In this document: positions 25,831 to 33,482 of the stretch, in pieces
Position numbering within the stretch: the stretch's first letter is position 1
How the letters are laid out: each line of letters begins with the position of its first letter
Origin: Pelagibacterium sp.
GTDB taxonomy: Bacteria > Pseudomonadota > Alphaproteobacteria > Rhizobiales > Devosiaceae
Length of the DNA stretch: 36,153 nt
Assembly (NCBI GenBank): GCA_002723255.1
Contig: PBNW01000032.1
Location: 1-36,153 of the forward strand
Reading direction: 5' to 3'
Made by a program: the position numbers and the translations under genes
The notes under the pieces: generated by a model
The model's database searches: none
The model's input: only the letters and a program-made list of their open reading frames with translations
Told to the model about the DNA's origin: nothing

Positions 25831-27108
25831 TCAGCGCAGCCAATTGAGCGGCGTGAGCACGATCTCGGGGAACATAACGAGCAGGGCCAGCACGATGATC
25901 TGGGACAGGATGAATGGCAGAACGCCATACACCACCTTGCCCATGGGCACGCGCGAGACCCCGCTGACCACGTTGAGCACGACGCCAACCGGCGGGGTGA
26001 TCAGCGAGATGCAGGTGGACATCACAAAGATGATGCCGAAATAGATGGGATCGATCTCTGCCGCCCGGATCATGGGCATGAGCACGGGACCGAAGATCAG
26101 GATGGTCGGGGCCAGGTCGAGGACCATGCCAACGACAAGCAGCAGGAGCACGATGCAGAACATCAAGAGCCTGGGGTTGTCGATGAAGGGTTCGACCAGA
26201 CCGATGAGCTGGTTTGGAATGTTAGCCGAGGTGATCAGCCAGGACGTAACCAGTGCCGCAGCAACAAGGAACATCACGATGGAGGTGGTCTTTGCCGCGT
26301 TGACGAACACACGGTAAAGGCTTGACCAGGTGAGTTCGCGATAGACGACGCCGCCCACGAACAGGGCATAGACGGCAGCAACCACTGCAGCCTCGGTGGG
26401 TGTAAAGATGCCGAACCTTATGCCGGCCAGGATAATGACGGGCATGAACAGGGCCCAGACGGCAGCGCCTGCGGCCTTGAAGCGTTCACTGCCCGAGCTT
26501 TTGGGCAGGGTCTCGACCTTTTCCTTGCGGGCGACGAAGCCCCACATCAGCGCCAGCGAGACGGCCATCATCAGGCCCGGCACGATGCCGCCCAGGAACA
26601 GGCCGGTGATCGAGACGTTGGCGGCAACGCCGAAGATGATGTAGGCGAGTGAGGGGGGAATGACCGGAGCAACGATGCCGCCTGCGGCCATCAGGCCGGC
26701 AGCTCGCGGCACGTTATAGCCTGCATCGCGCATCATGGGCACGAGGATGGCGGCAAGCGCGGCGGAATCGGCGGCAGCCGAACCCGACATCGACGCCATG
26801 ATGACCGCGGCCATCACAGCGACAAAGCCCAGCCCGCCGCGAATGTGACCCACGCAGGTGACGGCGAAATGGACGATGCGGCGCGAAAGCCCGCCCGCAT
26901 TCATCAACTCGCCGGCCAGAAGAAAAAACGGGATGGCCAGAAGGGTGAAGGTGTTGGCGCCGGTGATCATCTGCTGGGCGATGATCTGGGGGTTGAACAT
27001 GCCCATGAAGGTCATGAGCACGATGCCGGTGGTCAGAAGCGCAAAGGCGACCGGAAGCCCGATGGCCAAGGTCGAAAACAGCGATCCCAGGAAGACCAGG
27101 ATGATCAT
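25831..27108 (-). CDS. dctM: TRAP transporter large permease (DctM)
   Basis: A 425-residue, about 12-helix permease with family segments TLLAIPFFLLAGELMNAGGL, MSGSAAADSAALAAI and GGIVAPVIPPSLAYIIFGV. It drives Na+- or H+-coupled uptake of the carboxylate delivered by its DctP partner. The start overlaps the dctQ stop by four bases (ATGA) and the stop is 38 bases before dctP. It is clearly different in sequence from the dctM at 16175-17446, so the two TRAP systems are not a recent duplication. Confidence 0.93.
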   Translation of the reverse strand: MIILVFLGSLFSTLAIGLPVAFALLTTGIVLMTFMGMFNPQIIAQQMITGANTFTLLAIPFFLLAGELMNAGGLSRRIVHFAVTCVGHIRGGLGFVAVMAAVIMASMSGSAAADSAALAAILVPMMRDAGYNVPRAAGLMAAGGIVAPVIPPSLAYIIFGVAANVSITGLFLGGIVPGLMMAVSLALMWGFVARKEKVETLPKSSGSERFKAAGAAVWALFMPVIILAGIRFGIFTPTEAAVVAAVYALFVGGVVYRELTWSSLYRVFVNAAKTTSIVMFLVAAALVTSWLITSANIPNQLIGLVEPFIDNPRLLMFCIVLLLLVVGMVLDLAPTILIFGPVLMPMIRAAEIDPIYFGIIFVMSTCISLITPPVGVVLNVVSGVSRVPMGKVVYGVLPFILSQIIVLALLVMFPEIVLTPLNWLR

Positions 27109-27638
27109 ATGGCGCGCTCCACGACTTTATTTTCCTCATACTCGCCGGCGAAGCGCGCGATCTCGGTGTCGGACACGCGGCCCGTCACGATTTCGAAGAG
27201 GCGATAAAGGGCAATGAGCCCGATGCCCAGGGAGGTGAAGTAGCCGATGCCATAGACCCAGATCATCGACATGTTGATGACCGCTGCGGTCATCGATGCG
27301 TTGATCGGGTGCTGCATCCATGTGCCGTAGAAAAAGACGCCCGCCGCAAAGATGATCAGGGCGTTGCTGATCGCCATGCAAATGAGCCTGCCGGTGCGGT
27401 TGAAGCGCCGGACCAGGGTTTCCACCCCGATATGACCGTGATCCTTGAAGGCGAGAACCGCGCCGATGAAGGTGAGCCAGACGAAAAAGTACCGGCTCAT
27501 CTCTTCGGAAAAGGTCAGCCCGCTGTTAAATCCGTAGCGGAGCACGACATTGGTCGCGACCATGATGACCATGCCGAACAGGAGCGCGGCCAGCACGAAC
27601 TCGACCAGCCTGACGATGGTTTCGATGGCCCTAGTCAT
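27105..27638 (-). CDS. dctQ: TRAP transporter small permease (DctQ)
   Basis: A 177-residue four-helix membrane protein. The DctQ signature is LTFSEEMSRYFFVWLTFIGA followed by FKDHGHIGVETLV. The ATG at 27638 has no good ribosome site, but it lies inside the end of a 16-codon leader ORF whose stop is only five bases downstream, so it may be translated by re-initiation. The alternative in-frame ATG at 27674 would add 12 residues and is 15 bases from GGAGGAG, a poor spacing. It is the first TRAP gene of the long leftward operon. Confidence 0.85.
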   Translation of the reverse strand: MTRAIETIVRLVEFVLAALLFGMVIMVATNVVLRYGFNSGLTFSEEMSRYFFVWLTFIGAVLAFKDHGHIGVETLVRRFNRTGRLICMAISNALIIFAAGVFFYGTWMQHPINASMTAAVINMSMIWVYGIGYFTSLGIGLIALYRLFEIVTGRVSDTEIARFAGEYEENKVVERAI

Positions 27639-27681
27639 GAGCGGGGTGTCCCGTCCATGCCCAAAATTGCGCATTGCGCAT
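27631..27681 (-). CDS. Putative 16-codon leader ORF overlapping the dctQ start
   Basis: ATG at 27681 has an excellent Shine-Dalgarno GGAGGAG (27696-27690) eight bases upstream. It encodes MRNAQFWAWTGHPAHD and stops at TAG (27633-27631), just past the dctQ ATG. The frame differs from dctQ. The strong ribosome site therefore serves this short ORF rather than dctQ, suggesting translational coupling. Two Trp and two His codons are present but no clear attenuator was found. It could be a chance ORF if dctQ really begins at 27674. Confidence 0.45.
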   Translation of the reverse strand: MRNAQFWAWTGHPAHD

Positions 27682-27780
27682 GTTCAGGTCTCCTCCCATA
27701 GCGCACTTGGTAAAAGGCGCTGCAATCGCGTCGGCAAGGCGGCAGTTTTTCCTGCCAGTCACGAGCCGTCTGGACAGAGG

Positions 27781-27808
27781 CTTAAATGATAGCGTATGTC
27801 ATTGTCAA
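27781..27808 (-). promoter_or_regulatory. TRAP operon promoter with embedded operator
   Basis: On the minus strand a perfect -35 TTGACA (27808-27803) and TTTAAG (27786-27781) are 16 bases apart. The spacer is almost filled by an imperfect palindrome, AATGATA-GCGTA-TGTCATT (27785-27803), a suitable place for the divergent LacI-family repressor to block RNA polymerase. The leader to the short ORF is roughly 90 bases. Confidence 0.55.
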
Positions 27809-27847
27809 CGGCGCGCCGCAATGCAATGAGTGCGCTGGAGGGAGATA

Positions 27848-28873
27848 GTGGGAAAAAAAGATAATATATACAAGGCGGTAACGCTAAAGGACGTTGCCGC
27901 CGCCGCGAATGTCAGCGTTATCACAGCATCGCGCGCGCTGCGCACGCCCGAGATCGTTTCCGACAAGGTTCGCGAGCGCATTCATGCGGCCGTGGATGCG
28001 CTGGGCTATGCGCCCAATCAGGCGGCTAGAGCGCTTGCATCGGCGACCACATCGACAATCGGGGTGCTGATTCCCTCGGTGACCAATCTGGTGTTTTCCG
28101 ATGTAATGCGCGGGATCTACGATGCCGTTGAAGGCACGCCCTATCAGGTGCAGTTGGGCAATACGCGCTACACCAACCGCAAGGAAGAAGAACTGCTCAA
28201 GGTGTTTGCGGCGCAGCGACCGGTCGGACTGATCGTTTCGGGGATCGACCAGTCCCAAGCTGCGCGGGCGCTGCTGGACAGTTTTGGCTGCCCGGTGGTC
28301 CAGATCATGGATATCGGGCCCGATCCCATCGACATGATGATCGGGTTCGATCATCGCGAGGGCGGACGGGCGGCGGTGCGGCACCTGATCGAAAACGGCT
28401 ATCGTCGAATCGGGTTTATCGGGGCGCGCATGGACCCGCGGGCGCAAAGACGGCTCGACGGCTATAGCGAAGTGCTCCATGCCGAGGGCCTTTATGACGA
28501 GCGGCTGATCCTGACCTCGCCGCAGGCGTCCTCGGTGACGCGCTGGAGCGAGATGTTTGCCGATTTTCTCGGGATGGCGCCCGATGCGGACGCCGTGTTC
28601 TGCAACAATGACGACATGGCGCTGGGCGCGCTGTTCGAGTGCCAGAGGCGCCATATCCGCGTGCCCGGCCAGTTCGGAATCATGGGGTATAACGATCTCG
28701 ATTATACAGCCGCCAGCAATCCCACCATCTCGTCGATCCGCACGCTGCGCTACGACATGGGGTATCGGGCCATCGAAATGATCATCGCCGCCTCCAAGGG
28801 CGAGCGGCCCGAGCCGGCTGTTGTCGATGTGGGATATGAGCTCAAGGCCCGTCAGAGCACGGATCGCAAATAG
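27848..28873 (+). CDS. LacI family transcriptional regulator
   Basis: A 341-residue repressor-type protein. The N-terminal HTH is VTLKDVAAAANVSVITASRAL, followed by the hinge helix with AARALA. The sugar-binding core starts at TIGVLIPSVTNLVF and includes CNNDDMALGALFECQ and MGYNDLDYTAASNPTISSI. The core is of the type in GntR-like (gluconate) repressors, compatible with a sugar acid or its catabolite as inducer (inference). I chose the GTG at 27848 because GGAGGGAG lies just upstream. It is divergent from the TRAP-dehydratase operon and followed by the denD-like gene after 31 bases, so it probably controls both arms. Confidence 0.9.
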   Translation: MGKKDNIYKAVTLKDVAAAANVSVITASRALRTPEIVSDKVRERIHAAVDALGYAPNQAARALASATTSTIGVLIPSVTNLVFSDVMRGIYDAVEGTPYQVQLGNTRYTNRKEEELLKVFAAQRPVGLIVSGIDQSQAARALLDSFGCPVVQIMDIGPDPIDMMIGFDHREGGRAAVRHLIENGYRRIGFIGARMDPRAQRRLDGYSEVLHAEGLYDERLILTSPQASSVTRWSEMFADFLGMAPDADAVFCNNDDMALGALFECQRRHIRVPGQFGIMGYNDLDYTAASNPTISSIRTLRYDMGYRAIEMIIAASKGERPEPAVVDVGYELKARQSTDRK

Positions 28874-28904
28874 AACCGAGGTTTGGGGAGGACAGAATCA
28901 AATT

Positions 28905-29894
28905 ATGAATATCGTGATTATCGGGGCCGCCGGCATGGTCGGCCGCAAGCTTACCGATGCGCTTGTCGCATCGGGCACATTGGCGGGCAAGCAGATTGAT
29001 GGGCTCACGCTGGTCGATGTGGTCGAGCCCGCAATGCCGCAGGCGGCGGGGATGACCATCAGGACGCGGGCGGTCGACATTGCCGATGCGGGCGTGGCGG
29101 CGACGCTGATTGCCGAGCGGCCCGATGTGATCTTTCACCTGGCGGCCATTGTTTCAGGTGAAGCCGAACTCGATTTCGAAAAGGGCTACGCGATCAATCT
29201 TGACGGAACGCGGAATCTGTTCGAGGCGATCCGGCAGGCGGGACAGAGCGCGCCCTATTGCCCGCGCTTTGTCTTTACCTCCTCGATTGCGGTATTCGGC
29301 GCGCCGTTTCCCGACAAGATCGGGGACGAATTTTTCCAGACGCCTCGTACCAGCTACGGGACGCAGAAGGCGATCGGGGAACTGCTGCTGGCGGACTATT
29401 CGCGGCGCGGCTTTCTCGACGGAGTGGGCATTCGCCTGCCGACCATCTGCATCCGTCCGGGCAAGCCCAACAAGGCAGCCTCGGGGTTCTTTTCCTCGAT
29501 CCTGCGCGAGCCACTGGTGGGGCTTGAGGCCGTATTGCCGGTCAGCGAGGACGCCAGGCACTGGCACGCCAGCCCGCGGGCGGCGGTTGGGTTTCTGATC
29601 CATGCGGCACAGATGGATACGGCCAGCCTCGGGGCGCGGCGGAGTCTGAACATGCCGGGGCTTTCGGCGACAGTGGGCGAACAGATCGAGGCGCTGCGGC
29701 GCGTGGCCGGGGACAAGGCGGTGGCCTTGATCCGGCGCGAGCCCGATGCCATGACCACCGAGATGGTCGAAGGCTGGGCCAAGGATTTCGACGCCTCGCG
29801 GGCGCTCTCGCTGGGGTTTAGGGCCGAATCCTCGTTCGACGAGATCATTGCGATCCATATCGAGGATGAACTGGGCGGGGAGCTGCCGAAATGA
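28905..29894 (+). CDS. denD: NAD-dependent epimerase/dehydratase family, D-erythronate dehydrogenase-like
   Basis: A 329-residue extended SDR. The Rossmann motif is [12 protein letters not shown] (5-16), HLAA follows, catalytic Ser/Thr lies in [10 protein letters not shown] and the YxxxK motif is in [34 protein letters not shown] is very characteristic of the DenD group, which oxidises D-erythronate to 2-keto-D-erythronate. The partner enzymes of that route (OtnI isomerase, OtnC decarboxylase, OtnK kinase) are not in the window, so here the enzyme may oxidise a different aldonate. GGGGAGGA precedes the ATG by about 12 bases, and the TGA overlaps the next ATG by four bases. Confidence 0.82.
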   Translation: MNIVIIGAAGMVGRKLTDALVASGTLAGKQIDGLTLVDVVEPAMPQAAGMTIRTRAVDIADAGVAATLIAERPDVIFHLAAIVSGEAELDFEKGYAINLDGTRNLFEAIRQAGQSAPYCPRFVFTSSIAVFGAPFPDKIGDEFFQTPRTSYGTQKAIGELLLADYSRRGFLDGVGIRLPTICIRPGKPNKAASGFFSSILREPLVGLEAVLPVSEDARHWHASPRAAVGFLIHAAQMDTASLGARRSLNMPGLSATVGEQIEALRRVAGDKAVALIRREPDAMTTEMVEGWAKDFDASRALSLGFRAESSFDEIIAIHIEDELGGELPK

Positions 29895-30637
29895 AAATTG
29901 CAATCGTGACCGGCGGCGGCACCGGGGTGGGCAAGGCCATTGCCAAGGCGCTTTATGCCGACGGGTTTGCGTTGGCGCTGTTCGGGCGTCGGCTGGACGT
30001 GCTCGAGGCGACGGCCGGTGAGATCGACGCTGGCGGCGAACGGGTGCTGGCGGTTTCGGTCGATATCGGGGACCAGGCAGCGGTCGAGGCCGCGTTCAAA
30101 ACGGTGATCGGGCGCTGGGGCCGTCTTGATCTTCTGGTCAACAATGCCGGGATGAATGCGCCTTCGGTGGCGCTCGAAGATGTTACGGCGGCACAGTGGA
30201 ACCAGATTGTAGGGGCGAATTTGTCGGGCGCGTTTTTCTGCACGCAGTTCGCGTTCCGCCAGTTCAAGGCGCAGAGCCCACAGGGCGGGCGGATCATCAA
30301 CAACGGGTCGATTTCGGCAACGACACCGCGACCGCAATCGGCGCCCTATGCGGCGACCAAGCACGCTATTTCGGGGCTGACAAAGGCTTCGGCGCTCGAT
30401 GGGCGGGCGTTTAACATTGCAGTGGGGCAGATCGATATCGGCAATGCGTCAACGGACATGACAACGCGAATGTCGTCTGGCGTTCTGCAGGCCGACGGGT
30501 CGATGGCGATCGAGCCGACCATCGATGCGGGGCATGTCGCCGGCGCAGTGAGCTATATGGCGGCGCTGCCGTTGGAGGCCAACACCTTGACGATGACCGT
30601 GATGGCGACACAGATGCCGTTTGTCGGCAGGGGCTAG
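29891..30637 (+). CDS. SDR family oxidoreductase
   Basis: A 248-residue classical SDR. The coenzyme motif is [10 protein letters not shown] (8-17), with VSVDIGD (acidic adenine-ribose contact region), NNAG, the catalytic Ser in NGSISATTP, and YAATK. Its C-terminal part ([17 protein letters not shown]) differs from the usual PGxxxT pattern. The substrate is presumably an aldose, aldonate or keto acid of the pathway. It is coupled to the DenD-like gene through an ATGA overlap and followed by a repeat-like inverted sequence before the FAH gene. Confidence 0.87.
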   Translation: MKIAIVTGGGTGVGKAIAKALYADGFALALFGRRLDVLEATAGEIDAGGERVLAVSVDIGDQAAVEAAFKTVIGRWGRLDLLVNNAGMNAPSVALEDVTAAQWNQIVGANLSGAFFCTQFAFRQFKAQSPQGGRIINNGSISATTPRPQSAPYAATKHAISGLTKASALDGRAFNIAVGQIDIGNASTDMTTRMSSGVLQADGSMAIEPTIDAGHVAGAVSYMAALPLEANTLTMTVMATQMPFVGRG

Positions 30638-30649
30638 GATGCACCGATC

Positions 30650-30765
30650 TTCAGGCCATGAAGGGCTGCGAAGGGCGATTTGCTGCGCTTCCGGTACTCA
30701 CGTACTCACTGTACGCTCCGTTCCGGTTCTCGCAAACCACCCTTCTCGCTCCGTCCTGACCTGAA
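30650..30765. repeat. Long imperfect inverted-repeat element between the SDR and FAH genes
   Basis: The 167-base gap holds a nested inverted repeat. TTCAGG (30650-30655) pairs with CCTGAA (30760-30765). GAAGGG (30660-30665 or 30670-30675) pairs with CCCTTC (30740-30745). TTTGC (30679-30683) pairs with GCAAA (30732-30736), and CCGGTAC...GTACG...CCGG (30691-30726) forms the apex. Similar GTAC-containing palindromes occur between genes in many Hyphomicrobiales. It would form a large hairpin in the operon transcript. Confidence 0.6.
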
Positions 30766-30804
30766 CCTCGGCACATCCTTGGAGCAAGAAAATTGGAGAT
30801 GGCA

Positions 30805-31932
30805 ATGAGCGTTTTTGATGAGGGCATTTTTCTGGGTCGAGTGCGGCTGGATGGCGGTGGGCATCCGCGCATTGTGACGGTGCGGGACGGCAAGGTCGTC
30901 GACATCACCGCCAAGGCCGCGCCGACCGTGCGCGATATCTGCGAGATGGACGATCCGGCAGGTTATGTGAGGAGCGCGCAGGGCAATGTGGTCGCCGATC
31001 TTGACGCAGTGCTGGAAGGCCGGGCGGATGGCGTAACGCTGCTTTCGCCGGTCGATCTGCAGGCGATCAAGGCGTCGGGGGTCACGTTTGTGGTGAGCCT
31101 GCTCGAGCGGGTGATCGAGGAACAGGCCAAGGGCGATGCGGGGCGCGCCGACCAGTTGCGCGGGGAAATGCTCGCGCTGATCGGGGAGGATCTGTCGCAA
31201 CTGGTGCCGGGCTCGGACGCGGCGATGGCGGTCAAGGCCAAGCTGATCGAAAAGGGCGTGTGGAGCCAGTATCTCGAAGTGGGGATCGGGCCGGACGCGG
31301 AAATCTTTACCAAATGCCAGCCGATGGCCAGCGTCGGGCATGGAGCCAGTGTGGGGCTGCATCCGATCTCGACCTGGAACAATCCCGAGCCCGAAGTGGC
31401 GCTGATCGTTTCGTCGACTGGCGAAATCCTCGGAGCGACGCTGGGCAATGACGTCAATCTGCGCGACGTTGAAGGCCGTTCGGCGCTGCTGCTGGGCAAG
31501 GCCAAGGACAATAACGCGTCGGCGGCTTTGGGGCCGTTCATCCGATTGTTCGATGGGGATTTCTCACTGGACGACGTCAAGCAGATGGAGATTGCGCTCG
31601 AGGTCGTGGGCGAAGACGGTTTCAGGCTCAGCGGACATTCGTCGATGAGCCAGATTTCGCGGACGCCGGAATCGCTTGTGGCCGCCGCGTTGGGGACCCA
31701 TCACCAATATCCCGACGGGCTGGCGCTTTATCTGGGGACGATGTTTGCGCCAGTGCAGGACCGTGACGGGGAGGGCAAGGGCTTTACCCACAAGCGGGGC
31801 GATGTGGTGACGATTTCGACGCCGGCGCTGGGGGCGCTGGTCAATACCGTTGGTTTGTGCACCGAATGTGCGCCCTGGACCTATGGGCCAAGGGCATTGA
31901 TGGGCGATCTGGCCAGGGCGGGATTGCTTTAG
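30805..31932 (+). CDS. Fumarylacetoacetate hydrolase family protein, 2-keto-3-deoxy-pentonate dehydratase-like (XylX type)
   Basis: A 375-residue FAH-superfamily protein. The metal-site region is NNPEPEVALIV with GATLGNDVNLRDVEG, and a C-terminal block GFTHKRGDVVTISTPALGAL and WTYGPRALM resembles my recollection of Caulobacter XylX. XylX and archaeal KdaD dehydrate 2-keto-3-deoxy-pentonates to 2-oxoglutarate semialdehyde in Weimberg-type pathways. That fits the IlvD/Edd dehydratase in the divergent operon and the semialdehyde dehydrogenase at 12647. A simple hydrolase of a 2,4-diketo acid is the alternative. Starts at 30793 (TTG), 30799 and 30805 are in frame; I chose 30805 because GGAG lies six bases upstream. 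Confidence 0.85.
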   Translation: MSVFDEGIFLGRVRLDGGGHPRIVTVRDGKVVDITAKAAPTVRDICEMDDPAGYVRSAQGNVVADLDAVLEGRADGVTLLSPVDLQAIKASGVTFVVSLLERVIEEQAKGDAGRADQLRGEMLALIGEDLSQLVPGSDAAMAVKAKLIEKGVWSQYLEVGIGPDAEIFTKCQPMASVGHGASVGLHPISTWNNPEPEVALIVSSTGEILGATLGNDVNLRDVEGRSALLLGKAKDNNASAALGPFIRLFDGDFSLDDVKQMEIALEVVGEDGFRLSGHSSMSQISRTPESLVAAALGTHHQYPDGLALYLGTMFAPVQDRDGEGKGFTHKRGDVVTISTPALGALVNTVGLCTECAPWTYGPRALMGDLARAGLL

Positions 31933-31941
31933 GGTCCGACC

Positions 31942-32118
31942 CTAGCGCTGGGGTGGGTCCGGAAACTGGACGTCGGGTTCCGGACTTGGCGGGGTGCCGG
32001 GGACGTCGTTTTCGGGCTCTTGTGGCGGCCGCGGTGTGACCGGCCGACCGGGGCGCGGATGGGGTCGAGGCGGCGGGGTGTCGCCGAGCGGCGGACGGGG
32101 GTTCTGACTGTCGGGCAT
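31942..32118 (-). CDS. Small proline-rich hypothetical protein
   Basis: 58 residues, roughly one third Pro, with a charged start MPDSQNPRPPLGD and repeated P-R-P / P-P-E blocks. There is no signal peptide or membrane helix. A textbook AAGGAG seven bases before the ATG, and a position tail-to-tail with the FAH gene (9-base gap), support a real gene. I recognise no function; small Pro-rich acidic proteins of this kind are common in Hyphomicrobiales and are likely disordered. Confidence 0.6.
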   Translation of the reverse strand: MPDSQNPRPPLGDTPPPRPHPRPGRPVTPRPPQEPENDVPGTPPSPEPDVQFPDPPQR

Positions 32119-32205
32119 GGCGGGCTCCTTATCTCTTTTTAGGCAATGGTCGGGACGGTGAGCGGTTCCCTTTGCGATGCCGAGTGTTGCCAATTGGGGC
32201 CGGGC

Positions 32206-32234
32206 TTGTCATCTTGATCTTAGATCGATCTAAT
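32206..32234 (+). promoter_or_regulatory. Promoter and operator of the second lacI gene
   Basis: TTGTCA (32206-32211) and TCTAAT (32229-32234) with 17-base spacing form a good sigma-70 promoter. A perfect 14-bp palindrome TTAGATCGATCTAA (32220-32233), centred on CG as LacI-type operators usually are, covers the spacer end and the -10. The same core recurs at the downstream ABC operon, so autoregulation is likely. Confidence 0.78.
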
Positions 32235-32254
32235 AATCGCAAGGTCGGGGGAGG

Positions 32255-33286
32255 ATGATGGGCGAAAAACCGGTGCGCAAGCCGCGCCCCACCCTTATGG
32301 ACGTTGCCCGCAAGGCGGGGGTGTCGCGGGCCACGGCATCCCTTGTGGTGCGCAAGAGCCCGCTGGTGGGGGCCGAAACCCGGGCAAGCGTGGAAGCGGC
32401 GATGGCCGAGATCGGCTATGTCTATAATCTGGGCGCGGCCGGGATGCGTGCTGCGCGCAGCCGCACGATCGGAGTGATCATCCCCAATCTTTCCAATCCG
32501 TTTTTCGGCGTTTTGCTGGCGGGGATCGACCAGGTGGTCGATGGAGCGGGGCTTGCGACTTTCATCGCCCATTCGTCCGAATCGGCGGGCAAGCAGGACG
32601 GGTTCGTCACAAGGATGCGCGAGCACGGGGTGGACGGGCTGATCGTGTGCCCGGCGGCAGGCACCGCGCCACGCTTTATCGAAAGGCTGACCGATTGGGG
32701 GATGCCGGTCGTCGAGGCGCTGCGAACGGTGGGCGCCGGCGTTGTCGATTATGTGGGCATGGATCAGAGCGGGGGCATGGAAGGAGCCGTGGCGCGGCTT
32801 GTGGATCTCGGCCATTCGCGGATCGGGTTCGTGACCGCCAATCTGAACCATTCGGCCCATGACGAAAGGCTTGCCGCTTTTCGGGCAGCAATGGCTCGGC
32901 ACGGGGTTGCTTCCGCCATCGAGATCGAAATCGATCCCACACATGGCGAGGCCATGGCGCTGGCGCGGCAAATGGCCGGAACACCGGATGCACCAACCGC
33001 GTGGGTCTGCCACAACGACGTTATCGGGCTGGGCATGCATCGAGGGTTTTCCGATTGTGGGCTGGTTCCGGGACGCGACATGTCACTGATCGGGTTCGAC
33101 AATGTTGCCGAAACCGATCTGGTGCGGCCAGGGCTGGCCTCGGTTGCGACCGAGCCGGTCGAGATCGGGGTGCTGGCGGCGCAATTGCTGCTGCGGCGGA
33201 TCGAGACGCCCGAGGCGGAGGTGGAGATTCGCAGGGTACCGTCCCATTTCGTCGAACGCGGATCGGTTGGCGCTGCCCGAGGATAA
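32255..33286 (+). CDS. LacI family transcriptional regulator
   Basis: A 343-residue LacI-type repressor. The HTH is TLMDVARKAGVSRATASLVV, the hinge includes GAAGMRAARS, and the periplasmic-binding-like core runs from TIGVIIPNLSNPFFGVLLAG through WVCHNDVIGLGMHRGF and LIGFDNVAETDLVRPGLASV. It has a Met where the usual hinge Leu inserts into the operator centre. GGGGGAGG stands directly before ATG 32255 and three bases before ATG 32258, so the second codon may be the true start. The gene lies under a promoter overlapped by TTAGATCGATCTAA and precedes an ABC operon with the same site, making it the probable regulator of both. Confidence 0.9.
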   Translation: MMGEKPVRKPRPTLMDVARKAGVSRATASLVVRKSPLVGAETRASVEAAMAEIGYVYNLGAAGMRAARSRTIGVIIPNLSNPFFGVLLAGIDQVVDGAGLATFIAHSSESAGKQDGFVTRMREHGVDGLIVCPAAGTAPRFIERLTDWGMPVVEALRTVGAGVVDYVGMDQSGGMEGAVARLVDLGHSRIGFVTANLNHSAHDERLAAFRAAMARHGVASAIEIEIDPTHGEAMALARQMAGTPDAPTAWVCHNDVIGLGMHRGFSDCGLVPGRDMSLIGFDNVAETDLVRPGLASVATEPVEIGVLAAQLLLRRIETPEAEVEIRRVPSHFVERGSVGAARG

Positions 33287-33314
33287 TGGGGTCTGGCGGG
33301 TTCGGATCGTGGGG

Positions 33315-33352
33315 TTGACTCGGGGCCATTAAGGCTTTTAGATCGATCTAAA
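33315..33352 (+). promoter_or_regulatory. Promoter and LacI-type operator of the amino-acid-type ABC operon
   Basis: TTGACT (33315-33320) and TTAGAT (33338-33343) are 17 bases apart. The perfect 16-bp palindrome TTTAGATCGATCTAAA (33337-33352) covers the -10 and the predicted start point. It shares 14 bases exactly with the site in front of the second lacI gene. The leader to the first ORF is about 130 bases. Confidence 0.8.
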
Positions 33353-33482
33353 TTGAAGGAGGCCGGGGCGTCGTCCGTTTCCTATTGGATCGGAAACGCA
33401 GCTTCGGAACTTAATCTGTAGCGCTGGCGGCCCGTGAATCGGGCTCTTTGAATGCGGGCATTGCAGCGGGAGGAGTGAGCGC

